Positions 32,835 through 44,300 of a stretch of 64,000 bases of DNA are shown piece by piece. A model generated the notes under the pieces. The model was not told the origin of the DNA. It did no database searches and worked only from the letters and a program-made list of their open reading frames with translations. The position numbers were made by a program, and so were the translations under genes. The stretch lies in NCBI GenBank assembly GCA_004194705.1, contig SADC01000026.1:124001-188000 (forward strand), read 5' to 3'. The DNA comes from Ditylenchus dipsaci (lineage: Eukaryota; Nematoda; Chromadorea; Rhabditida; Anguinidae). Positions within the stretch are counted from its first letter, which is position 1. Every line of letters starts with the position of its first letter.

Positions 32835-33490
32835 CATTTCTAAGTAATTCTTATGCGCTAAAAATGATTAAAAAGTTGTTTTCCTACGTTTTCTGACCAA
32901 AAAAGTCGTTTAATTTTGACCGAAATTCGACATTTTGCCTTGGGGGACCAAGGAAAACCACATTTTTAACGTATTCTACCCCGTTTTGTCACTGGAGCTA
33001 GGCAAAAAGAGTGTCTATACGCATTTTATGATCAAGAGTCTTGCTCGGAATTATGTCTAAGGTAAGTGAGTGCGCGCATGTCTAACCAACCAAGACGCCT
33101 TCGGGGGCGCAGGGGGCTTGGTTGCTTGGGGTGAGATGCGCACACCCACATACCTTAGACGCAAATCACTCGAAAGTGACTCTGGATGCATAAAAATGTA
33201 TGCATCCCAGAGTTTATTTATGCGGTAGGCCCCAACCGACAAAACTATGTTCAAATGCCATCTTTTTAGGACTCTAGGTACCATTTTCAGGTGGTTTACC
33301 TTGGTCCCCCAAGGCAGAAAGTCAAATTTTAGTCAAAACTTTTTTTTCTCAAAAATGAACTTTTTATGTCAGAAAATGCCCGAAAACATCCTTTCTATTG
33401 TTTTCAGCGGATAAGAATCACTTAGAAATGGTAAAAACCTATTTTGAAAAAGAATTTGTTGTGGGAAGGGGGGCGGTATTGTATAATAGC
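32835..33490. mobile_element. Palindromic MITE with core E
   Basis: Arms 32835-32975 and 33282-33430 are mirrored (ACCATTTCTAAGTAATTCTT / AAGAATCACTTAGAAATGGT, and GCCTTGGGGGACCAAGG in each). Between them, 33030-33240 holds the core with TCTAAGGTAAGTGAGTGCGC, the GC hairpin and the mirrored half. The right end GGGGGGCGGTATTGTATAAT resembles the 4035 element. Confidence 0.75.
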
Positions 33491-34171
33491 GACGACCAGA
33501 ACTATTTGATGGTTTTCCAAACTGCGATTTCATGTGTTGACGTTAATTACGAAACCCATGAAATAGTTAAGTCTTAATTTTATAGATAGATTAAAGATCT
33601 AAAAGATTAATTGAACTTTGATTCCTCATGACACCTATGCAAAAACCTTGCGGTGGATGTATAGTCACGCAAAAACTTATGGACCAACCCGGAGTAAATG
33701 GAACACACAAATAGACGCAACCAGTGCTGAGAACTCGTCCTTGGCTTGACCTTCCGTCGTTCTTGATGTTTCATGCATTTTTTCATGAATCATGCTTTGT
33801 ATCTTCGAATATTTTATTATAGATCCGCCCACGAAAAGTTTATTCACAAAATCGGTAAGAAAAAGTAACACAGATAATAGAGATGGACCCAATACAATAT
33901 ATTGGTATTGGGTTTGGGTGTATTGGGCCAATTTGGGTCAAAAATATTGTATTGGGATATTGGGTGGCCCTGTTTTGGAATATTGGGTATTGGGATTAGG
34001 TTTGGGAAAATATTGGGTATTGGTATTGGATCCTGAAACAGAAAAATGTTAATTTTCATAGGGTAATACTTAAATCTAGTACCAAAATACTTATTTCTAG
34101 TACCGAAATTTGACATGCGTAGAAAAACTCTTTGTAAAGTTAGAGGTTTTGTAGAGATTTTGTAGAGACCT

Positions 34172-34330
34172 TGATTGGTCAGTCTATCCAATTTAAATGA
34201 TTCAACTGGCTGGATTGGTCAATCTATCCAATTGGAATGATTCAACTGGCTGGATTGGTCAATTCAACCACTTGAATCGATTCAATTGGCTGGATTGGTC
34301 AATCATTTATTTGAATCGATTTAACTTAAT
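34172..34330 (+). repeat. 40-bp tandem repeat inside the hAT relic
   Basis: About four copies of GGCTGGATTGGTCAATCTAT CCAATTGGAATGATTCAACT, diverging towards the 3-prime end. Confidence 0.8.
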
Positions 34331-34741
34331 TTATTCATCCAATTATGTCTCAACCATCGGACATAGATTTTCGTGTAGCGCTGAATCTCAGCTTTCTAAC
34401 TAGACTTCAAATTCCTGTGAAAGATTTTAAAGATATGAAGATTTTGAGCTTTGTATAAAGTAACTTTTTCGACTAGGTTCCTCTATTCAGACGCCTAAAT
34501 CTCCAACTTTTTAAATTTGTTTACTGAAAAAAGATATCTTGTTGAGTAGCTGAGATTCAGGCTACACGATATTCAAAAAAATTCAAAAGTGTACCTACAA
34601 AGTGAGGAAAAAAGAAAAACGTTCAAAAAAATGAAAATTTTGGTATTAGAATAAAGTATTTTGGTACTAGAAATAAGTATTTTGGTACTAGAAAAAGTAC
34701 CACCCATTTTTATATCTCACTTTTTAAAATAATTGTTTGTT

Positions 34742-34894
34742 TTGGCACGATACGAAGAACCAGAAAGTCGCTTCACCAGAAAGCACCTTGCAAAGCATCC
34801 ACTCTACGATCGACGATCAAACTTTGATCCAGAAACAGCAGAGCGTCTAATTTTTCTAAACAAAATTCTTCCACTGTTGAAATTTGTATATTAG
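34742..34894 (+). pseudogene. hAT transposase C-terminal fragment
   Basis: An open frame without a start encodes LARYEEPESRFTRKHLAKHP, then DPETAERLIFLNKILPLL and a stop. The last part matches the hAT dimerisation-domain tail (..L.PE.AE.LVFLN.NLPLL). It lies within terminal repeats and a target duplication of hAT type. Confidence 0.7.
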
Positions 34895-35348
34895 AACGCT
34901 AGCGTTTGTGTTAACCGTGAATAAATGTAGTGAGTCATTGCTTTCTGAAAATTATTGGGTATTGGGCCAATATATTGGGATCCGTCATAATATTGGGTAT
35001 TGGGATTGGGTTAGAAAATGGCCAAAAATATTATATTGGGATATTGGTGGGTCTGTTTTAAAATATTGGGCATTGGTATTGGGTTTGAAAATGACCAAAA
35101 ATATTGTATTGGGGTATTGGGTTTAGGCAAATGCCCATCTCTACAGATAACGCAATGAATTGAATAGGAAATACATCAAAAGTCTTAGGACGAGCAACTC
35201 GTCCCAAACTCGTCCATTTACTTGTTTTTAGACATTTAGATTCTTTTTTGTTTAACCTTGATATATGGTATATTACAGTAGCGCCCAATTTTCAGTACCT
35301 CAGGACAAACTTTATTAGCAGTTTTTCGTACCTTTTTGTGTAATTTTT

Positions 35349-35354
35349 TTTATT
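35349..35354 (-). promoter_or_regulatory. Candidate poly(A) signal, GT92 gene B
   Basis: AATAAA on the minus strand begins about five bases beyond the TAA of exon 5. Confidence 0.4.
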
Positions 35355-35358
35355 TATC

Positions 35359-38300
35359 TTAAAAAACACAATTATTTGATTTTAATAAATTGATTTTGTG
35401 AAGATACAACACTTTAATTTGTTCTAATTTTGCATCAACAATGCTCCAAGCTGTATGCACATTAAAGCACTTATGTTTAACATTAGCTATATGACAATGT
35501 TTGTAAGTATGACATTTAGATTCGATTGAATTTTTTTGCCTGACTTCGTGAATACTTTTCAAACACTTGTTGAAAGTGGATCGCATTATTTCTTTTTGAG
35601 GCAATTTCTTTAATATGGCTTGTATATCGTTTAAATAAGGAATTTCCAAAAAGGTTTCTTCCATTTTAGAAATGTTGGACAGATGCCAGTTAAAGACTGA
35701 CTCCTAAAATTCATATATTGAAATAGTTTTTTGAATAAAAGAAAAATTAAAGTCGTAATGCAATTAATTAGTCAGTTGTTTGGTCAATCAATTCGTCTTT
35801 GATGTGTAAAAGCAGTTTTTTTATAACTGGCACTGATATCTGGCACTGAACATACTGGAATCGTCAGCTGAACTGGGAGTGGCAACAAGTGCCAGTGCCA
35901 CTGCCAGTTTGCCAGTTTTGCCAGTTTAAAATCAATAGTTGGTAAAACTGGCAATTCAAATTGGCAAGCTGATACTCTGTTTTGTGTATATGAAATTTAA
36001 GTACAGTCAAACCTCGATTTAGTGGCACCCCTAGGACCAAGCCTTAGGCGCCACTAAATCGAGGGTGCCACTAAATCGAGGGTGCCACTAAATCGGGGTG
36101 CCACTAAATCGAGGTTCGACTGTAGAATAAATAATGTAATTACAAGACAGATTTTGGCCAACTTCAAAAAGACTATTGTTATAAACGACCCATCCACCCA
36201 TTTTGAAAATTTTTTCTTAAATATTTTTTCTGCTTAAAACGTTTGAAGAAAGTGTATAGATGAATCTATAAATTCAACAAAGAATCAAAAATATTAGTTG
36301 ATTTAGTTATTACCGAAGATATCATAAATTGCAAATAAACTTTTTCCTTATACAGTGTACTGAATGTGAGAGGCACCGGTGCTGGTGCAAATGTTCAGCT
36401 AGGTGCCGGCACCGGTGCCGGTGCCGCATTTGAGGCTCGGGGCGGCACCGGACCGGTGCCGACACCAGGCACCGGTGCCAGAATTTACATTTTTACATCA
36501 CTGGTTATGACATCTTGAAGATAGGCCATTTTACGAGTTTATTTTTAAAATTTAGTTCATTTTTTGTGATATCTTTTTTTTTCAACTGCTAAATTTCTCT
36601 GCTTAACACTCCGCACCCTGATTGTTGTAAATTTTCGAATAGAACCAGTTTTTCATGCTTAACACAATGGTGCAATCCATTTTTCCAATCGGGCCCTTTA
36701 GAGCCTACTGACATCTCTTTTAAAAGTTGATAAAAACTAGGCTTTGTCAAGGTTCGGAAAGCCATATCTTTTGATAGGAAATATAATATTCAGATTGATA
36801 AACCTTATACACAAGCTCAGAATGTCAGCTTTCAAATGTGTGGTCGAAATAGTCATGACAAAAATAGTTTTGACCAAAAGCAGCATATTCTTAGTAAAGT
36901 ACGAAAATCTTGAAATCATGAAATTTTGGCATTTTGAGAAAAATGCCGTCAAACTAATCCCACATGCATCATAATAACAAACAAACAACACTATTCGATA
37001 AAGCAAATAAAAGCTGCAAAAAGACGACTATGCTAAGCATGAATCTTATGTCAGAATCTCAGTTATGCACAGTGAAAACAAGTCTTAAGTCAAAAGAGTT
37101 TTTTGAAATACTTTTTTGATTTCTTTCGGGACTAATGTTAAAGGACTAATGACTAATAAAATATCTTCAGAACAAAAAGTTACAGCCATAAAATCTAGAA
37201 AAAGTCATGACTATACTTAACGTGCCTGCAGTGATTTTTGGCATTTTTCTTCATCTTTTTTCAAAGTTGACAGACACATATATATATATTCATTACATAT
37301 ACATTCATTACGAAGCGCACCTAATTCTGCATCTATTGAGCACTCAAGCGGAGGAATTTAGGAGTTAAAAAAAGGTACAGCAAAAAAGTTATATAATTTT
37401 TTAAAAATAAACACGTAAAATGGCCTTTCTTCAAGAGGCCATAACTTTTAGACAGGAAGTATTTTTCGAATAAAAAGGTCAGATTCGAAATTCCGAAGAA
37501 ATTCCGTCTATGCTCGGTTCTTCTAGTGTCAAGAGAACTATCTAATCGACTGACATTTGATAGACTGACCGGTTGACCGACCAATTTCCAATTAATCATT
37601 CAATTTTACAACTCTAAAAGATATTTACATGGTAGTCCCTTGCATGTATAATGTATACATCTTTAGTGGGCACCCATTTTTGTTCGTAGCCAGCAGCGAA
37701 TTTCCCTCCATAGTGAATGTCAACACTGTCTACATATTTAGGTCTAACTACAGCTTTAGCACCTGTACATCTACTGCATTTAGTGACATTGCCATAGAGT
37801 ATTCCTTTGTACCAAAATTGTGGAAATGTTAATTTTTGAGATGTCATCTCATCTGAAATTTTCGATGACTTCCATTTCTGAGCTTAATTTTTTATAACAT
37901 AAATTTTTAGCTTGCTAGAATACCGTAGAACCTCTATCAATCCGGCAGCCTCTAATACTCCGGCCTACTCGATTTCGAAGACCTATATCTCCGCCCAGGG
38001 AAAACATTTTGCGAACCTGTTTTTTCGTTTTCTTAACTCCCACGAGCTCTACCAATCTTTAGCTTTTGGGTTAGCACCTAAAAATTTCGAGATCGACAGA
38101 AAAGCTTTCCGATTTTGAGAGGATTGAAAAATGATCCGGCATGCCTGATTAATATAAGTTGTACGGTAGAATCTGCCATTCCGGAAACCGGTTAAACATC
38201 GTTTCTGTGTGTTTGACTACTATCACTCAAGAAAAGGTAAAACAATGATTGGCAAGCACTTTCATGGAAAAATAATCGTCTTTAACATCCCCCTTTCACC

Positions 38301-41300
38301 CCTCTTTCCCTCCAGTAATTTTTTTAGAAAAGACAACCCAACGGGCCAATCACGACTTACCTTAAATCATCCTTTAAAAAAGCTGATATTAGTATTGGCT
38401 CGGCCCTATGCCTAAGACCTAACAAAAACGCCTAAGCCGAAGCCTGAGGGCTAAGTCTAATTGTTAAGCCTGAAAATTATTGGGTGAGGGCGGTTGGTTG
38501 TTGTTAAAACCAAGTAGTGAGTTTTTGTGAGTTTTGGAGCGTACTTGGATACCTTATTGGGTGAGTTTTACCTCGTTTCTCTAACTAGAGATGACAAAAA
38601 TAGCTTCAATATGCATTTTTTGATAAAGAGTACTTCTCGTGATCATTTCTAACGTCAGTGAATGCACGCATCTCTGATTCTCAAGGTCAGGTAGAGGAGG
38701 TAGGTGGACGAGTAAGTAGGGCGGAAAGCAGAGTGGGTAGGGTAGGTGGATGGCTAGCTAAGGTGAAGGGGAAACTGGGGTACATGAATGGGTAGCTAAT
38801 TTGGGTGGATAATTATGTGGAGGAGACTGGATTGTTTTTCGACCTTTTTCAGCGGACCAGATTATCACAGAATAGGCGAATATGTAAAGGTTATATGGTA
38901 GGGTATAAATATTTTCAGTGTAACTCAGTCTAACTTAAATATTACAAAAAGTACCTATAGATAAAAGTATTCCATTTAAACGGTCCAATAAAAAAACTGC
39001 AGCCTTGGGATACTTCGTAGATAGTTTGTTGAAAGCTATCGGCAAAGGAGTAAAATTAGGAGTAACTATTAAATCATCCCAATCAGGAAATGCTATAAAG
39101 TCTGCACTTTCCCTGAATTCATATAAGCAATCTTGGAAATTAACAAGCTGATTATTCCATGTAGTTTCAGTGTTAGGGTCATAATTTAAGAATCTAATAA
39201 AGGCATCCTGAGGCTTCCTCGGATTTGTAAAAACCCGCTTTTTTCAAACAGTTTGATCAAAGAAAACACGCTGCTATCCACACTTTGAATATAAGCAACC
39301 ACTAAACTGATTTTGTGGACGTCGTGCAAAACCATAGAAGTTATAAAAAGGTGCCACAGATCAAAGGCAAACATTCGGCCTGGGCAAACCACCATCGCAT
39401 GTTTTTTTCGCGAAGCAGGCGTTAAATTTACCTAAAAAAAGTGGTATCGATCAAAAAACTAAAGAAAAAGTACGTAAGTTTCAATCAAATTATTTTTTCT
39501 ACAAACAAGTTTTAAATATCTTAAACGATACCTGATCAAGAAAACAACTTTAATTTTTTTACTAGCAAATACTACTAGCCTCTCCCCTTTTCAAGAATCT
39601 GACCTTCAAAAATTGTTGTAATGTTGAGATGCTGAGAAATCGATAAGGAATGAAAATGATAAGTTTTGTTGCCATTTAATTGATAAAAACATGTTTAATT
39701 GAACAATTGCTGTTTTCTTTGTTTATAGTTTACTCAGATTCAGAAAAGGCAAATCTGAGTTAGATAGTCTCTCGAAAAGAGCAAGAGTGGAAGCCACGAA
39801 AACGAGTTTTGGAAAACAAGAACAAGTACATTTGTTTACTCGCATAACTAGGACCTGTAATTTCATGATTTGGCTGATGTAAGGCTAGCTTGTCCCGATA
39901 TCGAGTATTTAACTTATATTATACCGTGATACTATGTTTTGGTAGCCTAATGGTATGTAGTTCAGTTTTCGGGGTCTCAATTTCTACTCTAAGTGGTGGT
40001 GTTTCGTACTTATTTCGTTCCATTTATTGTGTCGTGGCTGATAATGACCAATGTTAATTGACGATAAAACTACCGGTCAATTATTAATATTTGACCGATC
40101 GATAAGAAAATTGGGCAATTTTTCACCGCTATTTGCAAACTGCGCTACAGTCAACTATCCCGATACAGTCAACTCTCGCAATACAGTAAACTCTCCGTCG
40201 ACAATACAGTCAAATTTCAGTCAGAAATGCAGTCATCTCTCACAATAAAGTCGACTCTTTCGATACAGTCACTAATACAGTCAACTCTTTGTCAACAATA
40301 CGGTCATCTCTCTCGATAAAGTCATCAATACAGTCAAATTTTATTCAACAATACAGTCATCTCTCACGATGCAATCACAATACAGTCAACTCTCAGTCAA
40401 CAATACATTTATCTCTCTCGATACAGTCAACTCTCAATTGAAATACAGTCATCTCTCTCCATACAGTCATCAATACAGTCAAATTTTAGACTAAAATTTT
40501 TAGTCAACAATACATTTATCTCTCTCGATACAGTCAACAATACAGTCAACTCTCAGTCAACAATACATTTATCTCTCTCGATACAGTCAACAATACAGTC
40601 AACTCTCAGTCAACAATACATTTACCTCTCTCGATACAGTCAACAATACAGTCAACTCTCAATTGACAATACATTTATCTCTCTCGATACAGTCAACAAT
40701 ACAGTCAACTCTCAATTGACAATACATTTATCTCTCGATACAGTCAACAATACAGTCAACTCTCAATTGACAATACATTTATCTCTCTCGATACAGTCAA
40801 CAATACAGTCAACTCTCAATTGACAATACATTTATCTCTCTCGATACAGTCAACAATACAGTCAACTCTCAGTCAACAATACATTTATCTCTCTCGATAC
40901 AGTCAACTCTCAATTGACAATACAGTCATCTCTCTCCATACAGTCAACAATACAGTCAACTCTCAGTCAACAATACATTTACCTCTCTCGATACAGTCAA
41001 CAATACAGTCAACTCTCAGTCAACAATACATTTATCTCTCTCGATACAGTCAACTCTCAATTGACAATACAGTCATCTCTCTCCATACAGTCAACAATAC
41101 AGTCAACTCTCAGTCAACAATACATTTACCTCTCTCGATACAGTCAACAATACAGTCAACTCTCAATTGACAATACATTTATCTCTCTCGATACAGTCAA
41201 CAATACAGTCAACTCTCAATTGACAATACATTTATCTCTCTCGATACAGTCAACAATACAGTCAACTCTCAATTGACAATACATTTATCTCTCTCGATAC

Positions 41301-44300
41301 AGTCAACAATACAGTCAACTCTCAATTGACAATACATTTATCTCTCTCGATACAGTCAACAATACAGTCAACTCTCAGTCAACAATACATTTATCTCTCT
41401 CGATACAGTCAACTCTCAATTGACAATACAGTCATCTCTCTCCATACAGTCATCAATACAGTCAAATTTTAGACTAAAATTTTTAGTCAACAATACATTT
41501 ATCTCTCTCGATACAGTCAACAATACAGTCAACTCTCAGTCATGAATACATTATCTCTCTCGATACAGTCAACTCTCAATTGACAATACAGTCATCTCTC
41601 TCCATACAGTCATCAATACAGTCAAATTTTAGACTAAAATTTTAGTCAACAATACATTTATCTCTCTCGATACAGTCAACAATACAGTCAACTCTCAGTC
41701 ATGAATACATTTATCTCTCTCGATACAGTCAACTCTCAATTGACAATACAGTCATCTCTCTCCATACAGTCATCAATACAGTCAAATTTTAGACTAAAAT
41801 TTTTAGTCAACAATACATTTATCTCTCTCGATACAGTCAACAATACAGTCAACTCTCAGTCATGATACATTTATCTCTCTCGATACAGTCAACTCTCAAT
41901 TGACAATACAGTCATCTCTCTCCATACAGTCATCAATACAGTCAAATTAGACTAAAATTTTTAGTCAACAATACATTATCTCTCTCGATACAGTCAACAA
42001 TACAGTCAACTCTCAGTCATGAATACATTTTCTCTCTCGATACAGTCAACTCTCAATTGACAATACAGTCATCTCTCTCCATACAGTCATCAATACAGTC
42101 AAATTTTAGACTAAAATTTTTAGTCAACAATACATTTATCTCTCTCGATACAGTCAACAATACAGTCAACTCTCAGTCAACAATACATTTATCTCTCTCG
42201 ATAAAGTCAACAATACAGTCAACTCTCAATTGACAATACAGTCATCTCTCTCGATACAGTCAACTCTCAATTGACAATACAGTCATCTCTCTCCATACAG
42301 TCATCAATACAGTCAAATTTTAGACTAAAATTTTAGTCAACAATACATTTATCTCTCTCGATACAGTCAACAATACAGTCAACTCTCAGTCATGAATACA
42401 TTTATCTCTCTCGATACAGTCAACTCTCAATTGACAATACAGTCATCTCTCTCCATACAGTCATCAATACAGTCAAATTTTAGACTAAAATTTTTAGTCA
42501 ACAATACATTTATCTCTCTCGATACAGTCAACAATACAGTCAACTCTCAGTCAACAATACATTTATCTCTCTCGATAAAGTCAACAATACAGTCAACTCT
42601 CAATTGACAATACATTTATCTCTCTCGATAAAGTCAACAATACAGTCAACTCTCAATTGACAATACATTTATCTCTCTCGATACAGTCAACAATACAGTC
42701 AACTCTCAATTGACAATACAGTCATCTCTCTCTATACAGTCATCAATACAATACATTTTAGTCTAATTTTTACAATCATCTTTATTTATTTTTTCGGTAA
42801 AAAATTATGGCTGCTGTCTCTGCTCATTTGGTAAAATCTGAGTATTATCTGAGCACAAGCATTTGGAGGATTTCAAGATACGTATCGAAATCGCCTCCCT
42901 CGAGCAAGCGAGTTAAGCGGCCACGACATGTTCGTTGGAGCTCTTCACATCCATCTCTCTGAAAACATTTTTAAACATTTCAAAACCACTGAGCTTCCAA
43001 GTTCAAATTAAACTTCCAAATTTACTGGAAACCCGGAAACACGGCTCAAAGCGCTTTAAACGACTTTTTATGGGGTGAAAAACGCGTTTTTATATGTGGA
43101 AAGGGCAGTATAGGGAGTATAGGCAGTATTTTTTACCGAGTTTTTGTATGCAAAAAAAAAGTATTCGACAAATTTAGAACACCCTGTAGATTAGTTTTAT
43201 CATAACAAATAGGAAAGACCTTCAAATTGTTTAGAAGTGGATGCACGCAACATTAACTTACTTTTTATCTCAAGATCTTCAAAAAACCTAAAGAGAACAG
43301 ACACATTAAGTATAGTGTAGGACTTGGAATGACTAAAATTACAAAAGTTTTTTTTAGATAAATTTCTCGAAGAAAATTATATATGTGAATTGAAAGGTAA
43401 AAAACCCTCGAAATTTTTTACAAATATTCGTAAATAATATTTACTAACTTTTTTATCTCTAGATCTTGGACATTAAGAGAACGGACACAACAAATATTTT
43501 CTGTCGATTTTTTCATCATTTTAAATGTTTAAATTCTATAAAAGTAGCTTTACCGTATAACCTCTAATAAACGCGCCCCCCCCTAACTTTGAAGACTTGT
43601 ATCTCGGAGCAGAATTTTTTTTCGATTTGTTCTTTTCGCATTTTTCTGACTCCCTCGCGAGCTTTACCGATTCTGCTTTTTGGATTTTGAATTTTTCCTG
43701 ACAGTATCATGATGGATCTTGAAATTTGCCGATTTTCGGGGATCAAAAAATAAACCATATAAATCCTCCACCTTCAAGTAGTCGGCCATTCGAACATGTC
43801 TACTTTGGAAGAAATATTTCAGAACTCAGATATAAAAGCAATTTTGGTGCGTTAACGTTTGCGCTACTTTGCAAATAACAAAAAAGTGCAAAAGCAAAAG
43901 TTGATTTTTCATAAAATTTTGTTCCTGCCCCCTCTTGTTTTGAAAACGTTACTTATTGGCTTTTTCAAAGCAGCAAGGGGACCAAAGCAAATTTTTCAGA
44001 AATTTTTTTTGGCAAAAAGGGCGCAAACGTTCCTTTGCACGAATTTTCAAGTCCGAAGATAGACTCGACTGCTAAAAGAGGTTATTCATGTTAAATAATC
44101 AGTTTGAAATATCAAATGACATATCGCGTTTATTAATCCAGGGCCCGTGTTATCAAAAATCCTTACTTGAAAAAAATGATCATTTTGTATAGTTAATGTA
44201 ACGTTATTAGTGCTTTGATCAAGAATAGTTGGTGCGTGGCAAATAAGTCTGTAAACTGAAATACGACAGTCACTGTTGTAATGGTTTCCAAGTATTTGTT

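Larger units (their letters stand above)
33882..35143. mobile_element. hAT element relic with target duplication
   Basis: Termini TAGAGATGG and CCATCTCTA (typical hAT ends) are flanked by CAGATAAT on the left and CAGATAAC on the right, an 8-bp duplication with one mismatch. Subterminal regions of about 200 bp at each end are built from TATTGGG variants. Inverted GTATTTTGGTACTAG blocks lie further in (34075-34115 and 34635-34700). A transposase C-terminal piece remains at 34742-34894. Confidence 0.8.

Noticed and set aside
31480..32837. Lys-rich open frames with SSKKKSF repeats on both strands
   Set aside because: They are translations of a 20-bp tandem repeat in the arms of a palindrome; both strands and several frames are open for the same reason.
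40820..42607. Ser/Thr/Gln-rich open frames (STIQST repeats)
   Set aside because: They follow from the 53-bp satellite, which lacks stops in some frames; no start context or splice sites.
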